DNA from: Hadesarchaea archaeon
GTDB taxonomy: Archaea > Hadarchaeota > Hadarchaeia > Hadarchaeales > Hadarchaeaceae
Assembly: GCA_004375695.1 (NCBI GenBank)
Contig: SOKQ01000031.1
Coordinates: 1-33,943, forward strand
DNA length: 33,943 bases
Direction of reading: 5' to 3'
The notes below the pieces were generated by a model. It was not told the origin of the DNA and ran no database searches. It was given only the letters and a program-made list of their open reading frames with translations. The translations under genes were made by a program, and so were the position numbers. Positions 23,657 through 30,273 of this stretch are shown piece after piece; the stretch's first letter is position 1; each line of letters begins with the position of its first letter.

Positions 23657-24453
23657 CTCGCTAGCCTCACGTGTATTTCAAACATCCCGTTTTTGCTCAC
23701 AAGGTAACCACAAGCGCTCATTCGTTCACAAAATGTTTTGGCGACATCTTCAGGACAATGGGCTCGTGTGGCTAAATCCCCCAGCGTAAAGCTCTTGAGC
23801 ACGGCAGTAGCTGAGAGCAGGTCCCCAAACAAGGTACGCTGGGCCAGTCCGGTTGGCTTGAGATCGTCCAAGATCTTGTGGCGAGGTAGTTCGGTCACTT
23901 CGGGTACAGGGGGTGGCTGAATTTTTGTGGGTTTTTCGGGCTTTGGAGCGGGCGCCTCCGGCTTTGTGATTGGTTGGGGGGCTGGCATTTTACGCGCACG
24001 TTTATGCACTAGGTTGTAACACTTCTGGCAAAGTGTGACTAGATTATCTGGGTCGTTTCGGCTTGTTCCATCCTTGTGGTGCACCTCTAGTAGCTCCTTC
24101 CCCCCGCATTCTTGGCAGGTGTAGTTATCTCTGATGATTACAGCCTTTCTTACCAGTTCCCAATCGTCCCGGTGGTGAGAAAAAACATAGTTCAAAAAGG
24201 AGGAAAGGCCTTCATCCTTCGGGATTGTGGAAGGGGGTGGGGGAACGGCAGAAGGGCCCTGGAGTAGACGATTTATCTCACTTTCAGGTATCCTTCTTTG
24301 CCCTCCTTGGGGTCGCACAACCTTGATTTTTCCCTGTTTATCCCACAACCTAATCGTGTTGGGGTGTAATCCGAGTATTTTACAAGCCTCTTTCATTTTG
24401 TAGAGTTTTTCTTTTTGTTCCACTACCTCACCTTTTCTAACAATAACCAACAT
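23653..24453 (-). CDS. MerR-type HTH / HNH nuclease fusion protein
   Basis: The 266-residue protein starts with a MerR/IS607-type DNA-binding domain (KMKEACKILGLHPNTIRLWD then GGQRRIPESEI, residues about 19-63). A complete HNH (McrA-like) module follows, RDNYTCQECGG, LEVHHKDG and DNLVTLCQKCYNLVH (about 107-152), with two zinc-binding Cys-x2-Cys pairs and the HH pair. A proline-rich linker (about 153-195) leads to a helical C-terminal domain, possibly a winged helix (FTLGDLATRAHCPEDVAKTFCERM). The combination is unfamiliar to me. It could be a site-targeted nuclease with the coupled AAA+ protein as driver. TAACAA sites fill its promoter. Confidence 0.8.
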   Translation of the reverse strand: MLVIVRKGEVVEQKEKLYKMKEACKILGLHPNTIRLWDKQGKIKVVRPQGGQRRIPESEINRLLQGPSAVPPPPSTIPKDEGLSSFLNYVFSHHRDDWELVRKAVIIRDNYTCQECGGKELLEVHHKDGTSRNDPDNLVTLCQKCYNLVHKRARKMPAPQPITKPEAPAPKPEKPTKIQPPPVPEVTELPRHKILDDLKPTGLAQRTLFGDLLSATAVLKSFTLGDLATRAHCPEDVAKTFCERMSACGYLVSKNGMFEIHVRLAR

Positions 24454-24572
24454 ATTCTAACAATACATACATATAAAGTTAACGGATTTTAACAAAGAAA
24501 TTAACCTAAACTTTACCAAAAATTAACAAAAGCTGGCAATCTTTGTTAGAAGTTGTAAAAATTAAACAAATA

Positions 24573-24668
24573 ATGTAGGGATGTATTAGTTTCAAGGCCC
24601 CCATATCTGATCAATTTGCTGGAATGACGATGCAATTAGCTCGGGCTGGCAAAAAGAGATTGCCCTAG
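24573..24668 (+). pseudogene. Leader ORF of unit 1, stop at codon 2
   Basis: This is the counterpart of the intact 31-codon frame in unit 2, but codon 2 is TAG where unit 2 has TGG. Apart from that the frame stays open to the same TAG. Downstream ATGs at 24624 and 24630 could still start a 14- or 12-residue peptide. Confidence 0.4.
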
Positions 24669-24711
24669 ACATTTAGATTATCTAATAGAACGCTCGCCAG
24701 TCGCTAAAGGC

Positions 24712-25542
24712 ATGGCAGGGGCGACTGAAATTATCAGTGACGTGTTTTCCACTTTTAGAACCATAAACATTTATAAAAAACTTAAATATTCCCGAAACAG
24801 TTATAAACAACTTAAAAATTTATATGAAAACACTTTTATATACTTATTTGGTCATGAAGTGAAGCGCTTCACTGCAATAAAAATTTTGGTTATTTTTGCA
24901 ATTTTAGGTATTTCGGCTGCTTTATTGTTCCAAGTGATTCCGGAGCAAGAACAAAACCCTGCTGACATGCCTGGTCTTCATCCCCCCACCTCTGGAGTAT
25001 CGGGCACTCCCATCACGCTTCAAGAGGCTAGGACCAAAGCCCCATTTCTCCTCGTGCCCACGTATTTGCCGGAGGGTCTCCCGCTGAGAAGGGTGACGGG
25101 GGATCGAGGACTTGTAAGCCTTCTTTGGGAGAATGATGATTTTTACGGTAGTGAATACGGTGAGATCAGCCTCCTTTACTCGGATCGACCAATAACCACC
25201 TCTCTGGTGAATAAATACCCGGCCGGACCGAAGCTAGCGGTAGGAGTAAACATAGTAATTGGCGAGATACCTGATGAAAATTGGGTTCGTGACTCCGTCG
25301 CTTATTGGAACCAACAAGAAGGTTCTGCTGGAAAGGATGTCTTCGAGGTCGTTGAGGTCCGAGGGACGGTGGGGATCGGCCGGGACCTCGGCCACGTGAA
25401 CAAGTTCGATGGATACGAGGAGCCCCTAGGCGCAAGCTTGACTTGGTGGGAAAACAACTTAAGGTTCGGAATCGGGGGCTGGCTCTCACTCAAAGAACTT
25501 CTCAAAATCGCTGAATCATTGGAACCTCTGGAGACATCTTAA
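24712..25542 (+). CDS. Membrane-anchored DUF4367-like protein, copy 1
   Basis: The 276-residue protein has a cytosolic N-terminal part of about 53 residues (basic, tyrosine- and asparagine-rich), one membrane helix (AIKILVIFAILGISAALLF, about 54-72), and an outside domain of the DUF4367/RseB-like type (ITLQEARTKAPFLLVPTYLPEG to LSLKELLKIAESL). Such domains are found on anti-sigma-like sensors and lipoproteins. The ATG is inside the loop of a perfect 7-base stem (CAGTCGC 24698-24704 with GCGACTG 24721-24727). The same frame is open back to 24640 without a normal start. The ligand is unknown. It has a tandem paralogue. Confidence 0.75.
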   Translation: MAGATEIISDVFSTFRTINIYKKLKYSRNSYKQLKNLYENTFIYLFGHEVKRFTAIKILVIFAILGISAALLFQVIPEQEQNPADMPGLHPPTSGVSGTPITLQEARTKAPFLLVPTYLPEGLPLRRVTGDRGLVSLLWENDDFYGSEYGEISLLYSDRPITTSLVNKYPAGPKLAVGVNIVIGEIPDENWVRDSVAYWNQQEGSAGKDVFEVVEVRGTVGIGRDLGHVNKFDGYEEPLGASLTWWENNLRFGIGGWLSLKELLKIAESLEPLETS

Positions 25543-25635
25543 ATCTTCCGTTAACGGCTTTTGTTTCATTTCCGGGAGATAAACGAAGGTCAAAATTTCT
25601 ATGCTGAGCGTTATCAGTCCTATCCACAGTTTTTT

Positions 25636-25653
25636 GTCCGGTTCAGTTCGGAC
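25636..25653 (+). terminator. Hairpin GTCCG-N8-CGGAC after copy 1
   Basis: A perfect 5-base stem with an 8-base loop, just after a T6 run, about 95 bases after the stop of copy 1. The same hairpin follows copy 2. It may end the transcripts or mark the end of the repeat unit. Confidence 0.4.
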
Positions 25654-25807
25654 ATTACCTCTAAGTTTTTAACAATAATAAACAAATTCTAACGATACAT
25701 TACAATATAAAGTTAACTGATATTAACAAAAAATAACCCAAACTTTACTAAAAATTAACAAAAAGGGCTGGCAATCTTTGTTAGAAGTTGTAAAAATTAA
25801 ACAAATA

Positions 25808-25903
25808 ATGTGGGGATGTATTAGTTTTAAGGTCCCCATACCTGACCAATTTGCTGGAATGACGATGCAATTAGCTCGGGCTGGCAAAAAGAGATTGCCC
25901 TAG
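25808..25903 (+). CDS. Leader ORF of unit 2, possible ribbon-helix-helix start
   Basis: The 31-codon frame begins MWGCISFKVPIPDQF, the style of a ribbon-helix-helix strand (ISFKVP), and ends at TAG just after GKKRLP. A +1 shift near the A5 run at 25886-25890 would join it to a frame that continues through LIERSPVAKG into the membrane protein. Compared with unit 1, the five base changes give two amino-acid changes (A/V, S/P), two silent ones and the TAG/TGG change at codon 2. It may be a leader peptide, a frameshifted fusion or a remnant. Confidence 0.4.
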   Translation: MWGCISFKVPIPDQFAGMTMQLARAGKKRLP

Positions 25904-25946
25904 ACATTTAGATTATCTAATAGAACGCTCGCCAGTCGCTAAAGGC

Positions 25947-26789
25947 ATGGCAGGGGCGACTGAAATTATCAGTGACGTGTTTTCCACTTTTAGAACCATA
26001 AACATTTATAAAAAACTTAAATATTCCCGAAACAGTTATAAACAACTTAAAAATTTATATGAAAACACTTTTATATACTTATTTGGTCATGAAGTGAAGC
26101 GCTTCACTGCAATAAAAATTTTGGTTATTTTTGCAATTTTAGGTATTTCAACTGCTTTATTGCTCCAAGTGATTCCGGAGCAAGAACAAAACCCTGCTGA
26201 CATCGCTAGGCTCCCCCCCATTCATGAATCGGGCACTCCCATCACGCTTCAAGAGGCTAGGGCCAAAGCCCCATTTCTCCTCGTGCCCACGTATTTGCCG
26301 GAGGGTCTCTCGCTGAGAAGGGTGACAGGGTCTCGAGGGCTTATAAGCCTTCTTCAGGAGAATGATGATTTATATGGTAGTGAATATGGTATGATCCGCC
26401 TCCTTTACTCGGATCGACCAATAACCATACTCCCACTGGATCCCTCTGCGGTGAATAAATACCCGGCCGCAGCGAAGCTAGCGGTAATAGTAAACATAGA
26501 AATTGGCGAGGTACCTGATGAAAATTGGGTACGTGACTTCGTCGCTTATTGGAACCAACAAGAAGGTTCCGCTGGAAAGGATGTCTTCGAGGTCGTTGAG
26601 GTCCGAGGGACGGTGGGGATCGGCACGGACCTCGGCCACGTGAACAAGTTCAGCGATGGATACGAGGAGCCCGTACCCGCAACCGTGATTTGGTGGAAAA
26701 ACAACTTAAAGTTTGAAGTCAGGGGCATGCTCCCACTCAAAGAACTTCTTAAAATCGCTGAATCATTGGAACCTCTAGAGACATCTTAA
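25947..26789 (+). CDS. Membrane-anchored DUF4367-like protein, copy 2
   Basis: The 280-residue protein has the same layout as copy 1. The first 66 residues are identical, and only two positions near residues 67-72 differ until about residue 80. The outside domain then diverges (for example SLLQENDDLYGSEYGMIRLL against SLLWENDDFYGSEYGEISLL) and gains four residues (two small insertions and one deletion). The final AESLEPLETS is the same again. In a 34-codon stretch I counted six codon changes that alter the residue and four silent ones, which suggests relaxed or diversifying selection on the outer domain. The start lies in the same hairpin loop as in copy 1. Confidence 0.75.
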   Translation: MAGATEIISDVFSTFRTINIYKKLKYSRNSYKQLKNLYENTFIYLFGHEVKRFTAIKILVIFAILGISTALLLQVIPEQEQNPADIARLPPIHESGTPITLQEARAKAPFLLVPTYLPEGLSLRRVTGSRGLISLLQENDDLYGSEYGMIRLLYSDRPITILPLDPSAVNKYPAAAKLAVIVNIEIGEVPDENWVRDFVAYWNQQEGSAGKDVFEVVEVRGTVGIGTDLGHVNKFSDGYEEPVPATVIWWKNNLKFEVRGMLPLKELLKIAESLEPLETS

Positions 26790-26882
26790 ATCTTCCGTTA
26801 ACGGCTTTTGTTTCATTTCCGGGAGATAAACGAAGGTCAAAATTTCTATGCTGAGCGTTATCAGTCCTATCCACAGTTTTTT

Positions 26883-26900
26883 GTCCGGTTCAGTTCGGAC
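26883..26900 (+). terminator. Hairpin GTCCG-N8-CGGAC after copy 2
   Basis: Exact duplicate of the hairpin after copy 1 at the same distance from the stop codon, again after a T-run. Confidence 0.4.
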
Positions 26901-26902
26901 AT

Positions 26903-27033
26903 TACCTCTAAGTTTTTAACAATAATAAACAAATTCTAACGATACATTACAATATAAAGTTAACTGATATTAACAAAAAATAACCCAAACTTTACTAAAA
27001 ATTAACAAAAAGGCTGGCAATCTTTGTTAGAAT
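26903..27033 (+). repeat. Partial third repeat unit (control region only)
   Basis: This copies the control region that precedes copy 2, with one base missing from a G run, and stops just after CTTTGTTAGAA. No membrane protein follows; hypE ends at 27066. The array therefore starts and ends with the same control DNA, which would let it grow or shrink by recombination. Confidence 0.85.
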
Positions 27034-27065
27034 TTGTAAATTTATAAAAAGTCATTGAGATACGT

Positions 27066-28037
27066 CTAGCAAATTCTAGGTGCTGGGTCCCCGATTGGCG
27101 ACTCCAGCAGGCGCCGTCCGCCGACAACAGTTTCAAGCATAACGTCGCCGGGGTGGTCAGTTGTCGTTACTTCCCCTATCACACACGCTTCCTTCCCGTA
27201 CCTTGTTTTTCGAATTGCGGCGAGGACATCGTCACAGCGCCCGGATTCAACCCCGATTATGGCTTTTCCCTCGTTCGTTATCTGGAGCGGGTCTATGCCG
27301 AGCATCTCGCTCATCGATCTGACTGCGGGCAGGAGGGGGATATCGGCTTCTCTTACAAGTATCCCGACATTTGCCTTCGAGGCCATATCGTTGAGCGCGG
27401 CTGCCAAGCCTCCGCGAGTTGGGTCCTTCATCGCCGTTATTCCACCGACTTTTAGTGCGGTTTCGATAGTCCCCCAAATAGGCGCGATGTCCGAGCGGAG
27501 GTCGACATCGGCACCAATGCCCTCCCGGTGGGCCAAAATCGTAATGCCGTGGTCTCCGATGGTCCCCGTTGTAATGATTTTGTCTCCTGGCTTGAGTCCG
27601 TGGTCGGTCACCAAAGTTTCAGCCACGCCAATTCCCGTACTTGTAAGCACCACACCGTCGAGCGCGCCCCGTTCCATCACCTTTGTGTCACCGGTTATAA
27701 TTGGGACTTTCGCCTCTCTCGCGGTGGCGTCTATCGATCTACAAATTTTTCGGAAATCTTCAACCAAAAATCCCTCCTCAAGCACGATTGCACAGGCCAT
27801 CGCGAGCGGTCGAGCCCCCATCACCGCGAGGTCGTTGACGGTGCCTGCGATTGCGAGCCTGCCAATGTCCCCACCAGGGAAGAAAAGCGGCTTGATGGCG
27901 TGGGAATCGGTCGTCAGCACGAGGGTTTTATCACCAATCGATATCGTAGCGCCGTCGTCAAGCTCGTCAAGTCCTATTTCTCCCGCGCGCTTCAGTGAGA
28001 GCTCCTTGAGAGCGACGTCCACGATGAGTTTCATCAT
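27066..28037 (-). CDS. hypE: Hydrogenase maturation protein HypE (start uncertain)
   Basis: HypE turns the carbamoyl group on its C-terminal cysteine into a cyanide ligand for the [NiFe] site. The end PAPRIC has that cysteine. PGGDIGRLAIAGTVNDLAVMG, GDTKVMERG and DPTRGGLAAALNDMA are typical. The listed ATG (28037) is probably too late: the same frame upstream (28067-28038) reads SLAHGAGGKA, the conserved HypE beginning, but it contains no ATG, GTG or TTG before a stop. ACG at 28085, five bases after AGGGGTG, is a candidate unusual start. The gene would then overlap hypA. Confidence 0.93.
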   Translation of the reverse strand: MMKLIVDVALKELSLKRAGEIGLDELDDGATISIGDKTLVLTTDSHAIKPLFFPGGDIGRLAIAGTVNDLAVMGARPLAMACAIVLEEGFLVEDFRKICRSIDATAREAKVPIITGDTKVMERGALDGVVLTSTGIGVAETLVTDHGLKPGDKIITTGTIGDHGITILAHREGIGADVDLRSDIAPIWGTIETALKVGGITAMKDPTRGGLAAALNDMASKANVGILVREADIPLLPAVRSMSEMLGIDPLQITNEGKAIIGVESGRCDDVLAAIRKTRYGKEACVIGEVTTTDHPGDVMLETVVGGRRLLESPIGDPAPRIC

Positions 28038-28060
28038 CGCCTTGCCGCCAGCACCGTGGG

Positions 28061-28453
28061 CTAGCGAGATTTTTTCGTCCGACGTTTTTGCACCCCTTTC
28101 TTTTCCAGTTTTACATCAACGATTTCAAGTTCCTGACCCGAAGTGAGGGACAGTTCATGCCCGCCGCATTTTGGGCAGGGGATTCCTAGCTCGGGTTGGG
28201 GAATGTGGGTATCAATGGAGCTAGCGTTGCCCACGTATCCGCATTCACATTTAATCGTAATCGGCACTCGGGAGATGTTAAATTTTGTTAGGTTGAATTC
28301 ATCCCCCCCTAGTTTATTTAACCATAACTGCAGGGAGTTCGGCTCGTTTATCTCGCCCACCCGCAGGTTCACTTCCAGCACCCGCGCATCGTGCTCGGTC
28401 GCTATCCGACGGACGGCTTTTAACACACGCGTCGTGAGTTCGATTTCATGCAC
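28061..28453 (-). CDS. hypA: Hydrogenase maturation nickel chaperone HypA
   Basis: The 130-residue protein starts MHEIEL (GTG 28453); the His after the first Met binds nickel. The zinc site is IKCECGYVG and IPCPKCGGHEL; the first pair is Cys-x-Cys. The frame continues upstream through hypC, but GGGTGA at 28459-28464 and the MHE start fix the beginning here. It overlaps hypC by eight bases. Its C-terminus has a basic tail (KKGVQKRRTKKSR), longer than normal. Confidence 0.92.
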   Translation of the reverse strand: MHEIELTTRVLKAVRRIATEHDARVLEVNLRVGEINEPNSLQLWLNKLGGDEFNLTKFNISRVPITIKCECGYVGNASSIDTHIPQPELGIPCPKCGGHELSLTSGQELEIVDVKLEKKGVQKRRTKKSR

Positions 28454-28673
28454 CGCTTTCACCCGCAGCGACCTCTTCCCACGCGCTGAGTATCTCTTTT
28501 GCCTTTGTCTCGTCGAGAATCTGGATCGCATACCCGGCATGGACGAGCACGTAGTCGCCATTGCGTACGTTCCTGAGTAAGTCCAGCTTAACCTCCCGCC
28601 GCGTACCACCGAAGTCAACGGTCGCAATTTGCTCTTCAATTTTCAACACTTTACCTGGAATCGCGAGGCACAT
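28446..28673 (-). CDS. hypC: Hydrogenase maturation chaperone HypC
   Basis: The 75-residue protein starts MCLAIPGKVLKIE, with the Cys2 that carries the iron-cyanide group between HypD and the hydrogenase large subunit. VDFGGTRREVKLDLL and GDYVLVHAGYAIQ follow as in the family. It is first in a hypC-hypA-hypE operon. HypB, HypD and HypF are not in the window. Confidence 0.96.
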   Translation of the reverse strand: MCLAIPGKVLKIEEQIATVDFGGTRREVKLDLLRNVRNGDYVLVHAGYAIQILDETKAKEILSAWEEVAAGESGA

Positions 28674-28737
28674 TCGGCTTCCCCTTCAGCCATTTTAATT
28701 AGATTAACCTTTTCAATGCTTATGGAGTTTATGTATT
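28674..28737. promoter_or_regulatory. Divergent promoter hypC / PHP protein
   Basis: The block TTTTAATTAGATTAACC (28694-28710) is the main TATA-like DNA for hypC; on the minus strand GAAGGGGAAG follows as ribosome site. The plus-strand PHP gene has little space for a leader. Confidence 0.4.
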
Positions 28738-29442
28738 ATGATTTTCATGCCGGCGAAGTTCGACTTCCACACCCACACGCTTTACTCGGACGGCGCGGGC
28801 ACAGTCGCGTCGATGGTCGAGGCAGCGGAGGCGCGGGGATTGAAAGCTGTTGCCCTCACCGACCACGGGTTCGAGCTGAGCATGGGCATCCCTCGAGAGA
28901 AACTAGCCCCCATGCTGCAGGACATTGGGATCGCGCGCGAAGACGCGGGAATCCAAGTGCTGGCTGGACTCGAGGCAAATGTGGTGGACGAGTGGGGAAC
29001 GATCGATGTCGACGACGAGTCCATCCGAAAGCTCGATATCTTGTTGGTCGCCATCCACAAGCTGGGGGAGGCAAGGGACCCATCCGAGCTCGCCAGGGAT
29101 TACCTGAGGAGGGCGACGAACGCGATTGAGCGCCATAAGTTTGACGTTTTTGTGCATCCGTTTTATTTTCATCACTACTTAGCACCCCACCTTTTACCGG
29201 AAGATCTCGAGGATTTCGTGAGGCTCGCGGCTGGGCACGAGGTCGCTATAGAGATCAACATAAAATACCGGACACCCGATGAGGAGTTCTTGAGGCTCTG
29301 CTTGCGCGAGGGGGTCAAGCTGAGCGTGGGGACCGATGCCCACACTGCGGGTGAGGTGGGGCGAGTTGATTGGGCACTTGGGGTACTCAGGCGCGTAGGG
29401 GCGAGGCGCGAAGACCTAATCTTGGGTCGCTTCTTGCGGTGA
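28738..29442 (+). CDS. PHP-domain phosphoesterase
   Basis: The 234-residue protein has the metal-binding PHP motifs DFHTHTLYSDG (residues about 9-19), LTDHGFE, GLEANVVD, and TDAHTAGEVG near the end. It is of the YcdX/histidinol-phosphatase-like group; the substrate is unknown. ATG at 28747 (PAKFDFHTH) is an alternative start. It is shorter than EndoQ and has no zinc module. It overlaps no neighbour and is followed by the hydrogenase protease gene. Confidence 0.88.
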   Translation: MIFMPAKFDFHTHTLYSDGAGTVASMVEAAEARGLKAVALTDHGFELSMGIPREKLAPMLQDIGIAREDAGIQVLAGLEANVVDEWGTIDVDDESIRKLDILLVAIHKLGEARDPSELARDYLRRATNAIERHKFDVFVHPFYFHHYLAPHLLPEDLEDFVRLAAGHEVAIEINIKYRTPDEEFLRLCLREGVKLSVGTDAHTAGEVGRVDWALGVLRRVGARREDLILGRFLR

Positions 29443-29446
29443 TTAA

Positions 29447-29923
29447 TTGATTAACCTCCGCTCATTCCTCAAAGGTGCGAGCCGGGTGGCAATCGTAGGC
29501 ATCGGCAGCGACATGCGCGGGGACGATGTCGCGGGTATTGAAGTCGTGCGAAGGCTACGGCGCAAGCTCGAGTCGTCGAAGGTTCTTTTGATAGAAGGAG
29601 GCGTGACGCCGGAAAACTTCACTAGGGAGATAAGGAAATTCAAGCCAACACATGTGCTGTTAATCGATGCAACGGATTTCGGTTCCAAGCCGGGTGATAT
29701 CGTTCTAGCCGAGCCTGAGGCAATCGTCGGCCAATCGATCTCGACCCATACACTACCGCTTTCTATCCTCGCGGGCTACCTGCAAGAACAAACGGGAGCA
29801 AAAATAATGCTTCTAGGAATTCAACCTGCACGGGCGCAGATGGGTGCGGAGATGAGCGAGCCGGTAAAGGATGCAATCGAGAGGGTTAAAGAAGCTTTGA
29901 TGATGGAACTTGGCTCACTATAG
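29447..29923 (+). CDS. hycI: Hydrogenase maturation protease (HycI-like)
   Basis: The 158-residue protein has the protease family's VGIGSDMRGDDVAGIEVV (about residues 16-33), LLIDATDFGSKPGDI (nickel-sensing aspartate) and STHTLPLSIL with a conserved His. Such proteases cut the C-terminal extension off the [NiFe] large subunit once nickel is inserted. The likely substrate is the NuoD-like large subunit encoded 1.3 kb away, cut after Arg of DPCFACNDR. The start is TTG at 29447. Confidence 0.92.
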   Translation: MINLRSFLKGASRVAIVGIGSDMRGDDVAGIEVVRRLRRKLESSKVLLIEGGVTPENFTREIRKFKPTHVLLIDATDFGSKPGDIVLAEPEAIVGQSISTHTLPLSILAGYLQEQTGAKIMLLGIQPARAQMGAEMSEPVKDAIERVKEALMMELGSL

Positions 29924-29967
29924 CTCACTCGGCGCGACATACTTGTATCATTCTGAGCTATCTTGAT

Positions 29968-30273
29968 TTATCGCAGAGTGGTGAACTCGAACTCCTTGGT
30001 CATGGTAATTGCACGCGCAGGGCAGACCTCGGCGCACTCGCCACAGAAGATGCATCGCCCTAGCCATATGCTTGGCTTTTTTGTCTCCTTGCTGATGGTT
30101 ATCGCTCGGGCTGGACAAGTCCGAATACAGAGCCAGCAGCTGATACATCGCTCTGGATCGACGACCGGTCGCCCGCGATAGCCCTTAGGCGGCTCCACCC
30201 GCACTTGAGGATACTTCACCGTTGCAGGCTTGCGGAGCAGGTTCCGGAGCACTTGGGGCAATATCCGAGGCAT
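29968..30273 (-). CDS. Group-4 [NiFe] hydrogenase ferredoxin-like subunit (NuoI-like)
   Basis: The 101-residue protein carries two [4Fe-4S] motifs, CISCWLCIRTCP and CIFCGECAEVCP, passing electrons from ferredoxin to the small subunit. It is the last gene of the hydrogenase operon here, with a start overlapping the stop of the NuoH-like gene. It corresponds to MbhN/EchF. Confidence 0.92.
   Translation of the reverse strand: MPRILPQVLRNLLRKPATVKYPQVRVEPPKGYRGRPVVDPERCISCWLCIRTCPARAITISKETKKPSIWLGRCIFCGECAEVCPARAITMTKEFEFTTLR

Larger units (their letters stand above)
24424..25655 (+). repeat. Tandem unit 1 of the DUF4367 array
   Basis: This first unit of about 1.23 kb holds a control region, a short leader frame, one membrane protein gene and a 3' segment. 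Its left end includes the first ten or so codons of the HNH gene, which are similar to the DNA after each membrane gene. The control region has five or so TAACAA-type motifs in one direction and one TTTGTTAG in the other. Bases 24612-24914 show no difference from unit 2. Confidence 0.9.
25656..26902 (+). repeat. Tandem unit 2 of the DUF4367 array
   Basis: This second unit, about 1.25 kb, has the same layout as unit 1. The difference in length is mainly due to 12 extra bases in the coding region. Its 3' segment and the following control region are almost base-for-base the same as those of unit 1. Confidence 0.9.

Noticed and set aside
24424-27033. Insertion sequence with terminal repeats
   Set aside because: The repeats are direct and tandem, no transposase is inside the units, and no inverted ends or target duplications are visible.
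27259-28146. 295-codon open frame on the plus strand
   Set aside because: It is the antisense of hypE, with serine/proline/isoleucine-rich content and no motif; the HypE reading is unmistakable.
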